Below, piece after piece: positions 1 to 5,967 of a DNA stretch of 9,761 nt; the first letter of the stretch is position 1, and the number at the start of each line of letters is the position of its first letter. The stretch is taken from positions 1 through 9,761 of the forward strand of contig DAOUTL010000041.1 in assembly GCA_030626685.1 (NCBI GenBank). The letters run 5' to 3'. The DNA comes from Candidatus Bathyarchaeota archaeon. Lineage in GTDB: Archaea > Thermoproteota > Bathyarchaeia > Bathyarchaeales > Bathycorpusculaceae. Below the pieces are notes generated by a model. That model worked only from the letters and a program-made list of their open reading frames with translations. It did no database searches and was not told the DNA's origin. The position numbers and the translations under genes were made by a program.

Positions 1-589
1 GCATCTGAGTAAAGAATGGCCGTATCTTTTTTCCAAATGAATAGAAGGTGGCAAATATACAAGGCATTATTGGCAAAAGGAACAGGGTAAGCATAGTGTT
101 TATAGAAAACATCGTATACAAGGTTACAACAAGAAGAATAATGGAGCTCATGAGGAAAGTTAGTTGGAAACCTAAAAACCTACGTATTCTATCCATGTCA
201 GTTGTTACTTTCGACAAAAGTTGACCTGTATGAGTTTTGTCGTAAAACGCAAAACTTTGGTTTTGCAGAGAAGCAAATACGTCGTTTCTGATGTCATAAA
301 CCACTTTCTGTGAGAAATACGTGTTTAAATATCGCTGAACGAAAGAGAACAAGCCAACTACTACTGTGAGACCTATAATTTCCAGCATTAAAATAAAAAG
401 CATATCTTTGCCTGATTCAACGTCTAATGTGCTCTCAGCAAGCGGAGTAATAACGTTGTCAATGGCTGCTCTAGTTAAGAGAGGAATCTGCACACTTACA
501 ATTGTACTGAAAAACATACAAATTACGCTAACTAGAAAAGGCAACCAATTCTTTGAAATATATCGACAGATACTTGCGAAAGTACTCAT
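1..589 (-). CDS. ABC exporter, N-terminal transmembrane domain (partial, runs off the left edge)
   Basis: The reverse strand is open without a stop from ATG at 589-587 to the window edge, giving 196 residues. A GGTG Shine-Dalgarno site lies 9 bases before the ATG. The translation has hydrophobic segments near residues 14-35 (NWLPFLVSVICMFF...) and 65-86, and a long hydrophobic pair near 145-185. Between them is the hallmark of type-1 exporter membrane domains: a Q-N-Q-S-F-A-F-Y-D stretch, then T-G-Q-L-L-S-K-V-T-T-D-M-D-R-I, matching the family pattern 'FFD...G.L.SR...D...I'. It is therefore the membrane half of an MsbA/MDR-like exporter; the nucleotide-binding domain would lie beyond the left edge. 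Substrate cannot be inferred. It is transcribed away from the rnp4 cluster. Confidence 0.85.
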   Translation of the reverse strand, partial: MSTFASICRYISKNWLPFLVSVICMFFSTIVSVQIPLLTRAAIDNVITPLAESTLDVESGKDMLFILMLEIIGLTVVVGLFSFVQRYLNTYFSQKVVYDIRNDVFASLQNQSFAFYDKTHTGQLLSKVTTDMDRIRRFLGFQLTFLMSSIILLVVTLYTMFSINTMLTLFLLPIMPCIFATFYSFGKKIRPFFTQM

Positions 590-640
590 TAGTGCAGACA
601 CCTTTACACACTCTAATTCTTTTATTTTTTCGTTTTATTA

Positions 641-651
641 CATATTTTTAG
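641..651 (-). promoter_or_regulatory. Possible TATA box for the ABC exporter gene
   Basis: Read on the minus strand this is CTAAAAATATG, an A/T-rich TATA-like element about 50 bases before the exporter ATG. A start site 25-30 bases downstream would leave a leader of roughly 25-30 bases that carries the GGTG ribosome site. It is assigned by eye only, in a generally AT-rich stretch. Confidence 0.3.
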
Positions 652-911
652 ACTTAATAAGTAGATTGATTGAAGCTCTTTGAAGTATGCTCCATATTTT
701 TTACGGTAAATTCATGTTCAAATCCTAGAAGTCCCTATTGAACCAAGAAATGTGTGAAAGTTAAAGAGTGGAAAAATGCAAAGGCTGCAGAACATAATAT
801 TCTCAGCTATTCAACTTTACAAGGGAAAATTTGAGAAGCCTAATTGCGCTGAAACCTCGGCACAAACTTCATTTTCATAAACACACTTGATTCACATAGC
901 CTTCTAAGTAC

Positions 912-921
912 ATTTAAATTT
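912..921 (+). promoter_or_regulatory. Possible TATA box for the rnp4 operon
   Basis: The sequence ATTTAAATTT is a TATA-like run about 86-95 bases before the rnp4 ATG. It implies a start near 943-948 and a leader of about 60 bases. A second AT-rich candidate (GGTATTATAG, 974-983) lies closer and could give a very short leader. No experimental support. Confidence 0.3.
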
Positions 922-1006
922 AGACAGTAAATTACGTGTAGAATATTACAATGGAAAGGCTAATTTCGTTAAGGGTATTATAGTCTGAATGGAGTAATGT
1001 CAAAGG

Positions 1007-1330
1007 ATGGATTCCGCGACTAAGCGTATAGCAATTCAACGCATTCGAAGGCTTTTCCGTTTGGCAAGGGAAATTTTTCATGAAGACCCTGCGCTGGCGC
1101 AGCGTTATGTGGACATGGCTAGAAAAATAGCCATGGCGGCTAGGGTTCGTTTGCCAAGGGAGTATAGGCGTCAAGTTTGTCGGCGTTGTAAAAGCTTTAT
1201 TTTGCCCAGTGTGAATTGTCGTGTGCGGGTAAAGCAGCGGAGAGAACCTCACGTGGTAATCACATGCTTAAACTGTGGTAAGCAAATGCGGATACCGTTA
1301 AGAAGGAGTAAGGAGAAACTAAAGTCATGA
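1007..1330 (+). CDS. rnp4: Ribonuclease P protein component 4 (Rpp21 homologue)
   Basis: A 107-residue basic protein matching the archaeal Rpp21/Rpr2 family. Rpp21 is a protein subunit of RNase P, which removes the 5' leader of pre-tRNA; it works with Rpp29 at the specificity domain of the RNA. The N-terminal half (residues 5-48) is an arginine-rich helical region ending in 'Y-V-D-M-A-R-K-I-A-M-A-A-R-V-R-L-P', typical of the family. The C-terminal half is a zinc ribbon with pairs C58-x2-C61 and C87-x2-C90, plus the usual 'N-C-R-V-R' stretch (C71). ATG 1007 is the only sensible start: the in-frame ATG at 989 meets TAA two codons later, and the ATG at 997 is in another frame. An AAAGG lies directly against the ATG, so the ribosome site is poorly spaced. 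Its stop overlaps the next start (ATGA). Confidence 0.92.
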   Translation: MDSATKRIAIQRIRRLFRLAREIFHEDPALAQRYVDMARKIAMAARVRLPREYRRQVCRRCKSFILPSVNCRVRVKQRREPHVVITCLNCGKQMRIPLRRSKEKLKS

Positions 1331-1608
1331 GTACATTAACTGTTAGGATGAAACGCCGCATCAAACGCAGACTAAGCGGAGAAAAACCCACCGTATGGAT
1401 TGGCAAAAACAGAGTTTCACAAGAATTGCTAAGTGAAATTGAGAAACAGTTAGATAAGAGGGAGATGGTTAAGATTAAAATTTTGAAAAGTGCCCTTCAA
1501 GAAGATGAAGCCAAACAAATTGCCTCAAGAATCGTTAAGCAAACTGATGCATCACTGGTGGAGATTAGGGGTCACACTTTTATGCTTTACAAGCATCGCA
1601 AAAAGTGA
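1327..1608 (+). CDS. CRS1/YhbY-type (CRM domain) RNA-binding protein
   Basis: A 93-residue, lysine-rich, single-domain CRM protein. Family members such as bacterial YhbY associate with pre-50S ribosomes; plant CRM proteins act in group II intron splicing. A role in rRNA or RNase P RNA handling is inferred for archaea. Recognisable blocks are 'T-V-W-I-G-K-N-R-V' (residues 22-30), then 'L-L-S-E-I-E-K-Q-L-D-K-R-E-M-V-K-I-K-I-L' and the C-terminal 'G-H-T-F-M-L-Y-K'. The exposed loop, normally G-x-x-G (GKNG), reads G26-K27-N28-R29, so the second glycine is lost. The ATG overlaps the rnp4 stop by four bases, which implies translational coupling. Confidence 0.88.
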   Translation: MSTLTVRMKRRIKRRLSGEKPTVWIGKNRVSQELLSEIEKQLDKREMVKIKILKSALQEDEAKQIASRIVKQTDASLVEIRGHTFMLYKHRKK

Positions 1609-1629
1609 AAGCCTTTATATTAGGCTTCA
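1606..1629. repeat. Inverted repeat enclosing a TATA-like loop, upstream of S19e
   Basis: The arms AAGCCT (1609-1614) and AGGCTT (1622-1627) are perfect inverted copies around a 7-base A/T loop (TTATATT). Allowing one bulged A extends the pairing to TGA at 1606-1608 and TCA at 1627-1629. It starts on the stop codon of the CRM gene. No T-run follows, so it is a poor terminator; a DNA palindrome over the promoter or an mRNA hairpin separating two transcripts is more likely. Confidence 0.5.
1613..1621 (+). promoter_or_regulatory. Probable TATA box for the S19e-ftsY operon
   Basis: CTTTATATT lies in the largest gap of the cluster (57 bases), about 45-50 bases before the S19e start. It predicts a transcript start near 1643 and a leader of about 23 bases carrying the GAGG ribosome site at 1653-1656. 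It occupies the loop of the inverted repeat at 1606-1629. Confidence 0.45.
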
Positions 1630-1665
1630 TGATTTACTGAAGGAAAAGTCAAGAGGATAAAAGTC

Positions 1666-2121
1666 TTGATAACCCCATACGATGTTCCAGCGTCCAAACT
1701 TATCGAAAAACTAGCCAAATATCTACAAGAAAATGTGGACGAGATAAACCCGCCACCATGGGCAAGCATTGTGAAAACTGGTACACATGTCCAGAGGCAA
1801 CCGCAAAACCCAGACTGGTGGTATATCCGATGTGCTTCTTTGCTGCGAAAAATTTACGCTCACGGACCAGTAGGTGTGGAAAAGTTAAGGGCTGAGTATG
1901 GAGGAAGAAAAGATTACGGCGTCAAACCAGAACATGCAGCCAAAGCAAGTGGAGCAGTAATAAGAAAAGCCCTACAACAGTTGGAAGCTGCAGGTTTAAC
2001 TGAACCATTTAAAACACGTGGAAGAAGGGTAACACGAGAAGGTAGAAAGCTTTTACAAGAGCTAGCTGAAGATGTTAAAAAGGAATTGGTGAAAGAGGCC
2101 CCTGAGTTAGAGAAGTATTAG
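1666..2121 (+). CDS. rps19e: Small ribosomal subunit protein eS19 (S19e)
   Basis: A 151-residue protein that matches eS19 along its whole length. eS19 binds the head of the small subunit and in eukaryotes is needed for 18S rRNA 3' maturation. Landmarks are the N-terminal 'Y-D-V-P-A' (residues 5-9), 'P-P-P-W-A' with 'V-K-T-G' nearby, 'P-D-W-W-Y-I-R' (about 49-55), 'G-P-V-G-V-E-K-L-R' with 'Y-G-G-R-K' following, and a C-terminal winged-helix part with 'L-Q-Q-L-E-A-A-G-L'. The start codon is TTG at 1666, 9 bases after GAGG (1653-1656). The next in-frame methionine would remove conserved sequence. It is the first gene after a likely promoter and is followed closely by the PDCD5-like gene. Confidence 0.95.
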   Translation: MITPYDVPASKLIEKLAKYLQENVDEINPPPWASIVKTGTHVQRQPQNPDWWYIRCASLLRKIYAHGPVGVEKLRAEYGGRKDYGVKPEHAAKASGAVIRKALQQLEAAGLTEPFKTRGRRVTREGRKLLQELAEDVKKELVKEAPELEKY

Positions 2122-2134
2122 AGAGGTGGGTGAA

Positions 2135-2464
2135 ATGTCGGAGGACGAACTGGAAGAGCTTCGCAGAAGAAAACTTTTGGCGTTACAGCAGAAAATGGCT
2201 GAGGAGCAGAGAAAAACGCAAATACAACAGCAGCTGGAATTGCAGAAGCAAGCCTTACTCAAAAGAATATTGACTCCAGAAGCCAGACAAAGACTGGCGA
2301 ACCTAAAAATGGTTAGACCAGAATTCACAGACCAGTTAGAGTTACAACTAATCCAGCTGGCGCAACAAGGAAAACTACCAATACCCCTAACAGACGCACA
2401 ACTAAAACAAATACTCATCCAACTGCAAGCTCACAAGCGTGAAACAAAAATAAGAAGGATATAA
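2135..2464 (+). CDS. PDCD5-family DNA-binding protein
   Basis: A 109-residue helical, Gln/Lys/Glu-rich protein of the PDCD5 (TFAR19) family, conserved in archaea next to S19e and L39e. The archaeal role is not settled; nucleic-acid binding is the usual annotation. Visible features are the N-terminal '[11 protein letters not shown]', a long Gln-rich helix ([11 protein letters not shown]), then the conserved core '[13 protein letters not shown]' and 'I-Q-L-A-Q-Q-G-K-L'. I chose ATG 2135 over an in-frame GTG at 2126, because that GTG forms part of the GAGGTG ribosome site (2123-2128), 6 bases before the ATG. The gene ends two bases before the L39e start. Confidence 0.92.
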   Translation: MSEDELEELRRRKLLALQQKMAEEQRKTQIQQQLELQKQALLKRILTPEARQRLANLKMVRPEFTDQLELQLIQLAQQGKLPIPLTDAQLKQILIQLQAHKRETKIRRI

Positions 2465-2466
2465 GC

Positions 2467-2622
2467 ATGGCTCGAAACAAACCAACAGCAAAAAAACGGA
2501 GGCTAGCAAAAGCAGGAAAACAGAGAAAAGCAGTTCCAACATGGGTTATAGCCAAAACAGCTGGAAAATTCCGAACACATCCCAAAAGAAGGCACTGGAG
2601 AACCAGAAAAATAAAGGCTTAG
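2467..2622 (+). CDS. rpl39e: Large ribosomal subunit protein eL39 (L39e)
   Basis: A 51-residue, extremely basic protein of the usual length for eL39, a small protein that lines the nascent-peptide exit tunnel in place of part of bacterial uL23. It starts [10 protein letters not shown] and carries the signature 'V-P-T-W-V-I' followed by '[16 protein letters not shown]'. The ATG is two bases after the PDCD5-like stop, with purine-rich AAGAAGGA (2453-2460) upstream as ribosome site. Its TAG overlaps the ribosome site of L31e. The exit-tunnel role fits with L31e, prefoldin and FtsY being encoded downstream. Confidence 0.95.
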   Translation: MARNKPTAKKRRLAKAGKQRKAVPTWVIAKTAGKFRTHPKRRHWRTRKIKA

Positions 2623-2635
2623 GAGAACCCGCTTA

Positions 2636-3148
2636 ATGAAGGAAGAAAACGAAGAAGAAGAGGAGAAAACTGGGGTAGAACAACCAGACTCAGCTGAAAT
2701 CGTCGAGGAAGAAAAGGCTGAAGAAATCATGGAAAAGGAAGGGGAAATCGTAGAGGAGGAGGCTGTTGAAGCAGAAGAAGAGGTGCCCACACCCATCAAA
2801 GAAGAGGTTAAACCGCCGCCACGAGAAAAGAGGATAGAGGAGGAAGAAATAGTTGAAGAGAGATTCTACACGATTCCACTAAGTAAAGCGTGGATTGCAC
2901 CACCCAATAAAAGGGCGCCAAGGGCAATACGAATAATTAAGGCTTTTATAACGAGGCATATGAAGTTGGAGGCACGTAAAGAGGGAGAAATGGCGGAAGA
3001 TGAAGAGCCTAAAAAACTCATCGTTAGTAATGAGGTGAACGAAAAGGTTTGGAGAAGGGGCATAGAGAAGCCTCCGCGAAAAATCCGAGTGCGGGCTGCA
3101 AAAGATAAAGAGGGCAGCGTCACTGTTTATTTGGCTGAAGGAGACTAA
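2636..3148 (+). CDS. rpl31e: Large ribosomal subunit protein eL31 (L31e) with a long acidic N-terminal extension
   Basis: The C-terminal part (from about residue 74 of 170) is a clear eL31: 'F-Y-T-I-P-L-S-K-A-W', 'R-A-P-R-A-I-R-I-I-K-A-F', 'H-M-K', then 'V-S-N-E-V-N-E-K-V-W-R-R-G-I-E-K-P-P-R-K-I-R-V' and 'V-T-V-Y-L-A-E'. eL31 sits at the rim of the peptide exit tunnel. Ahead of it are about 75 residues with 33 glutamates and almost no aspartate, plus two proline-rich breaks (P-T-P, P-P-P). A second, shorter charged insertion lies after 'H-M-K'. ATG 2636 has AGGAG (2621-2625) 10 bases upstream, overlapping the L39e stop. No comparable ribosome site precedes the core, so the extension is probably translated. 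Archaeal eL31 is usually near 85-100 residues. Confidence 0.9.
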   Translation: MKEENEEEEEKTGVEQPDSAEIVEEEKAEEIMEKEGEIVEEEAVEAEEEVPTPIKEEVKPPPREKRIEEEEIVEERFYTIPLSKAWIAPPNKRAPRAIRIIKAFITRHMKLEARKEGEMAEDEEPKKLIVSNEVNEKVWRRGIEKPPRKIRVRAAKDKEGSVTVYLAEGD

Positions 3149-3151
3149 TCC

Positions 3152-3832
3152 TTGGCCATTTACCTATCCAGTCTTGTTGGAGGTGCAAGCATAGGCGTAT
3201 ACTCGCTGGTTACGGACAGAATACTTGTGGTTCCAAAATTGGTTCCACTTAAAAAGGCTGAAAGGACGAGAAAATGGCTGAAAGTTAAGCTAATTCACAC
3301 AACAATTGGCGGCTCTGTTCTCGCTGGTGCTCTTGCGTGTGCAAACTCAAACGGGATACTGCTTCCACACTACGTTCGAGATGAGGAGCTTGAAGCCATA
3401 AAATCCGGTTTTGAAGGAAATATAACAGTAATGAAAACAAAGAGAACCGCGTATGGAAACATGGTTTTAACAAACGACCATGGTGCAGTTGTGGACCCGC
3501 GGTTGAAAGCATTGGAAATTAAGAAAGTTTCTGAAACTTTGGGTGTTGAGGTTGTGCCGGGTGAAATTGCAGGCTTACCATACGTTGGGTCCTTGGCTGT
3601 TGCAACAAACAAAGGTGTTTTAGCGCATCCTTTGTTGAAAGATTCGGAGCGAAAACTTTTGGAAGATGTTTTAAGGGTTCCGGTTGATGTAGGCACTATT
3701 AATTGCGGGATACCTTACGTTGGCACCGGTTTAATTGGTAACCGTTATGCGGCTGTGGCGGGTTTGTTGACAACTGGACCCGAGATGTTTATAATTGGGA
3801 ATGCCTTGGATGTTGTGAAGGAAGATGAGTGA
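3152..3832 (+). CDS. eif6: Translation initiation factor aIF6
   Basis: A 226-residue protein, close to the usual 220 of the aIF6/eIF6 family. eIF6 binds the large subunit at the intersubunit face and stops premature joining with the small subunit. The pseudo-repeat 'pentein' pattern is visible: 'I-G-V-Y-S-L-V-T-D', 'T-T-I-G-G-S-V-L-A-G-A-L-A-C-A-N-S-N-G-I-L-L-P', 'N-D-H-G-A-V-V-D-P', 'G-L-P-Y-V-G-S-L-A-V-A-T-N-K-G-V-L-A-H-P' and 'I-P-Y-V-G-T-G-L-I-G-N'. The start is TTG at 3152, 8 bases after AAGGAG (3138-3143); the site overlaps the end of L31e. The stop overlaps the L18Ae start by 8 bases. Identity is secure. Confidence 0.94.
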   Translation: MAIYLSSLVGGASIGVYSLVTDRILVVPKLVPLKKAERTRKWLKVKLIHTTIGGSVLAGALACANSNGILLPHYVRDEELEAIKSGFEGNITVMKTKRTAYGNMVLTNDHGAVVDPRLKALEIKKVSETLGVEVVPGEIAGLPYVGSLAVATNKGVLAHPLLKDSERKLLEDVLRVPVDVGTINCGIPYVGTGLIGNRYAAVAGLLTTGPEMFIIGNALDVVKEDE

Positions 3833-4076
3833 AGTGAAAGTTTTCAGGGTGATAGGTGAAATTCGAAAGCCAAATTTAAAAACGCCCTTCAGAAAAGAAG
3901 TGATAGCAGTTAAGTCTGAACATGCTGTGGAAAAAGTTTACGCCGAATTAGGCAGCAAGCATCGCGTAAAACGTTTCCACATAAAAATAGTGAAGGTTGA
4001 AGAGGTTCCTCCTCAAGAGATAGAAAATCCCTTGTTGAAAAAACTTGTTGTTGGAGAAGAGGAAGTTGGCAAGTAA
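3825..4076 (+). CDS. rpl18a: Large ribosomal subunit protein eL20 (L18Ae/LX)
   Basis: An 83-residue protein matching archaeal LX (L18Ae, eL20), which binds near the central protuberance of the large subunit. Landmarks are 'V-F-R-V-I-G-E-I', 'F-R-K-E-V-I-A', 'A-V-E-K-V-Y-A-E-L-G-S-K-H-R-V-K-R' and 'I-K-I-V-K-V-E-E-V'. Length is typical. It overlaps aIF6 by 8 bases at its start and prefoldin alpha by 11 bases at its end, with GAAGGA upstream of the ATG as ribosome site. The aIF6-LX-prefoldin-FtsY order is a familiar archaeal arrangement. Confidence 0.93.
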   Translation: MSEVKVFRVIGEIRKPNLKTPFRKEVIAVKSEHAVEKVYAELGSKHRVKRFHIKIVKVEEVPPQEIENPLLKKLVVGEEEVGK

Positions 4077-4512
4077 AGTTGAAGAAGAACTTCGAAGACT
4101 AAGCGTTGAGTTGCGATTTCTTGAGCAGACCGAGGAAGCCATACAGTCTAGGATTAACATGGTAAACGCTGTCATAACAGACCTAACTTATGCGAATATG
4201 ACGCTGGAAGGCTTAGAGAAAGAAAAGGAAAACTCGGAGCTTTTTGTTCCAATAGGCAGCAGCTCTTACATCAAAGCAAAACTTGAGAATCCGGACAAAG
4301 TAATCGTTGGAATGGGTGCAGGAGTTTCGATTGAAAAAACGTTGCAAGAGACAAAAGAAATAATTAAAAAACGTTTAGAAAACCTAGAGAAAACGAGGAT
4401 GTCGCTTCAGCAACAGTTTGCGCAAGTTGCAGAAAGAATTAACAAAGATAGGGGACAATTTGAAAAGTTAGCAGCCGAGCTTAGAAAGGGGAAAACTCCA
4501 AAAAATGTTTGA
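4066..4512 (+). CDS. pfdA: Prefoldin subunit alpha (GimC alpha)
   Basis: A 148-residue coiled-coil protein. Prefoldin is a hexamer of two alpha and four beta subunits that captures unfolded polypeptides and hands them to the thermosome. N-terminal helix (about residues 4-55) and C-terminal helix (about 100-140) show heptad-like Leu/Glu/Arg spacing. Between them is the beta-hairpin region 'L-F-V-P-I-G-S-S-S-Y-I-K-A' and 'V-I-V-G-M-G-A-G-V-S-I-E-K', which is diagnostic. I prefer TTG 4066 (M-A-S-K-V-E-E-E-L) because GGAG (4053-4056) is 9 bases upstream. A longer frame from TTG 4045 would overlap L18Ae by 32 bases and lacks such a site. It overlaps ftsY by 8 bases. Confidence 0.92.
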   Translation: MASKVEEELRRLSVELRFLEQTEEAIQSRINMVNAVITDLTYANMTLEGLEKEKENSELFVPIGSSSYIKAKLENPDKVIVGMGAGVSIEKTLQETKEIIKKRLENLEKTRMSLQQQFAQVAERINKDRGQFEKLAAELRKGKTPKNV

Positions 4513-5410
4513 GAGGCTGAAGTCTAGGCTAAAAGGACTTGTAAACAAGGTTACCACAACTGAGCTTAAGGCTGAAAATTTACGCCCAGTGTTTTCAGAG
4601 TTTAAAATAAGCCTCGTAGAAAATGATGTTGCTTTTCCAGTGGCGGAGCGAATATGCGATGAGATGGAAAAACGCCTAGACGGAGTTCAAGTTAAACGAC
4701 TTGAAGACCGTAGGAAGATTGTAGAGCAAAACCTGAGGGAAGTGCTTTTAGAGGTCATGCTTGAAAATGACAAGATAGACTTGTTACAGGCTGTTGAGAA
4801 AAAACGCAAAAAAGGCGAACCCTTCATCATGGTTTTTGTTGGGATAAACGGCACGGGAAAAACCACAACCATAGCTAAAGTTGCACGTTTCTTGGCTAAA
4901 AAGGGTTATTCCGTGGTTCTCGCCTGCAGCGACACTTACCGTGCAGGTTCAATCGAACAATTAGAAGAACACGCTAAACGATTAGGCATACGCATGATTA
5001 AGCACAAGTATGGTGCAGACCCTGCAGCTGTAGCCTACGACGCAATAAACCATGCCAAAGCTCACGGAATAAACATTGTCCTAATCGATACTGCTGGGAG
5101 AATGCAGACAAACCGAAACTTGATGAACGAACTTGCAAAAATTAAGCGCATAATTAATCCGGACATGACCATTTTAACCGTGGATTCACTTACTGGAAAC
5201 GATGCTGTCATGCAAGCAGAGGAGTTTCACAAAACCGTGGGAATAGACGCAACAATACTAACTAAGGTGGACGCGGATGTTAAAGGAGGATCAGCCCTGA
5301 GCGTAGCATATGTGACCAAAAAACCCATCCTATTCGTTGGAACAGGACAGAAATATGAAGACTTAGAAGAGTTCGACCCCGAAAAATTTGTGGAAATGAT
5401 TTTGAAATAA
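4505..5410 (+). CDS. ftsY: Signal recognition particle receptor FtsY
   Basis: A 301-residue SRP GTPase, the membrane-associated receptor that docks ribosome-SRP complexes to the Sec translocon. An N domain helical bundle (residues 1-95) is followed by the G domain: P-loop G113-I-N-G-T-G-K-T-T-T, 'D-T-Y-R-A-G-S-I-E-Q-L' (143-153), 'D-T-A-G-R' (195-199), 'T-K-V-D-A-D-V-K-G-G' (253-262) and the closing 'V-G-T-G-Q-K-Y-E-D-L-E-E-F-D'. 'G-Q-x-Y-x-D-L-x-x-F' with the short N domain marks FtsY rather than Ffh, as there is no M domain. The acidic A domain is absent, leaving a short basic N-terminus (M-F-E-R-L-K-S-R-L-K) that may contact lipid. Last gene of the cluster. Confidence 0.96.
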   Translation: MFERLKSRLKGLVNKVTTTELKAENLRPVFSEFKISLVENDVAFPVAERICDEMEKRLDGVQVKRLEDRRKIVEQNLREVLLEVMLENDKIDLLQAVEKKRKKGEPFIMVFVGINGTGKTTTIAKVARFLAKKGYSVVLACSDTYRAGSIEQLEEHAKRLGIRMIKHKYGADPAAVAYDAINHAKAHGINIVLIDTAGRMQTNRNLMNELAKIKRIINPDMTILTVDSLTGNDAVMQAEEFHKTVGIDATILTKVDADVKGGSALSVAYVTKKPILFVGTGQKYEDLEEFDPEKFVEMILK

Positions 5411-5414
5411 TCGC

Positions 5415-5432
5415 GTTTGTTCCTTCATTTTT
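5415..5432 (+). terminator. T-rich stretch after ftsY, likely terminator
   Basis: Directly behind the ftsY stop the plus strand is rich in T (GTTTGTTCCTTCATTTTT). Archaeal termination uses T-runs without need of a hairpin. The neighbouring gene is convergent and ends at 5432, so a terminator is expected in this 21-base gap. Confidence 0.4.
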
Positions 5433-5905
5433 CACTCAATTTTCCTCATGAACTCTCTAAATTTCTTTAAGTCAACTGGAACCAGAACTGGTCTTTTCAG
5501 AAATTCGCACGGCCACTGCTCGCATTCCTCACAGTATTTGATTCCTCTTTTTTCACCGCATTCTTTCCTTTTCCTTAACCAATTTTCTTTCTTTCTCAGA
5601 AAATCTGTTAGACCCATTTCCTTAATTTGCTTCATGTTGCTCCAGACATCTAAAAACCAAGAACTTTCCTCTAACCTTTCAGCTTTAAAGAAATCAAAAA
5701 GTTTGCATGGAAATTCCTTACACTCCAAACAAATTTTCAAGTTTTTACTGCTTGAACACCGATAGATTTTACAATATTTCCTATACTCCTTGCTTAATCC
5801 CTTATTAGATCTGCAGCCTCCACATTTCCCATCAAGAAAAGCTGTACATTCTCCGCAATAAAGTCCACAAGGCGCAACTAGATTCCATCTGTTTTTGTTT
5901 AACAT
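5432..5905 (-). CDS. Cysteine-rich DUF3795-family protein
   Basis: A 157-residue protein with 14 cysteines, matching the DUF3795 type common in methanogens, Bathyarchaeia and clostridia. The N-terminus holds the signature 'A-P-C-G-L-Y-C-G-E-C' (C13, C17, C20) and 'K-C-G-G-C' (C28, C31). Two copies of C-x2-C-x4-C with a shared aromatic-Pro-Cys ending follow: C59/C62/C67 and C125/C128/C133. Such clusters suggest zinc or Fe-S binding, but no function is established. The start ATG has AAAGG 9 bases upstream. It lies 62 bases downstream of the carbamoyltransferase on the same strand, so it may be cotranscribed, although a weak AT-rich promoter could fit in the gap. No membrane segment or signal peptide is visible. 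Confidence 0.8.
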   Translation of the reverse strand: MLNKNRWNLVAPCGLYCGECTAFLDGKCGGCRSNKGLSKEYRKYCKIYRCSSSKNLKICLECKEFPCKLFDFFKAERLEESSWFLDVWSNMKQIKEMGLTDFLRKKENWLRKRKECGEKRGIKYCEECEQWPCEFLKRPVLVPVDLKKFREFMRKIE

Positions 5906-5967
5906 TTTCGGTTGCCTTTCAATCTGATAATTTCAATCGAGAAGTTGTTCGGCAAATCGTTTTTAGT

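Larger units (their letters stand above)
590..1006. other. 417-bp intergenic region with no supportable gene
   Basis: This gap separates the divergent exporter and rnp4 genes. I found no RNA gene and no reading frame with recognisable protein character. The longest tidy plus-strand frame, 776-880 (34 codons), has no good ribosome site and no recognisable motif. TATA-like elements lie near each end, so both promoters probably sit here. The middle (about 660-900) is unexplained. Confidence 0.6.

Noticed and set aside
366..683. 105-codon plus-strand frame
   Set aside because: It is antisense to the ABC exporter membrane domain for most of its length, and the exporter frame has clear family motifs.
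709..735. TTCAAATCC resembling a tRNA T-loop
   Set aside because: The flanking five-base arms do not pair (only about two or three of five positions), and no acceptor, D or anticodon arms can be built around it.
776..880. 34-codon plus-strand frame beginning M-Q-R-L-Q-N
   Set aside because: No good ribosome site, no recognisable motif and ordinary intergenic composition.
932..1252. Minus-strand frame opposite rnp4
   Set aside because: Shadow of rnp4, whose zinc ribbon and family motifs are unambiguous.
2503..2799. Serine-rich minus-strand frame
   Set aside because: It is the complement of the GAA/GAG-rich L31e extension and part of L39e; Ser-rich content is the expected artefact.
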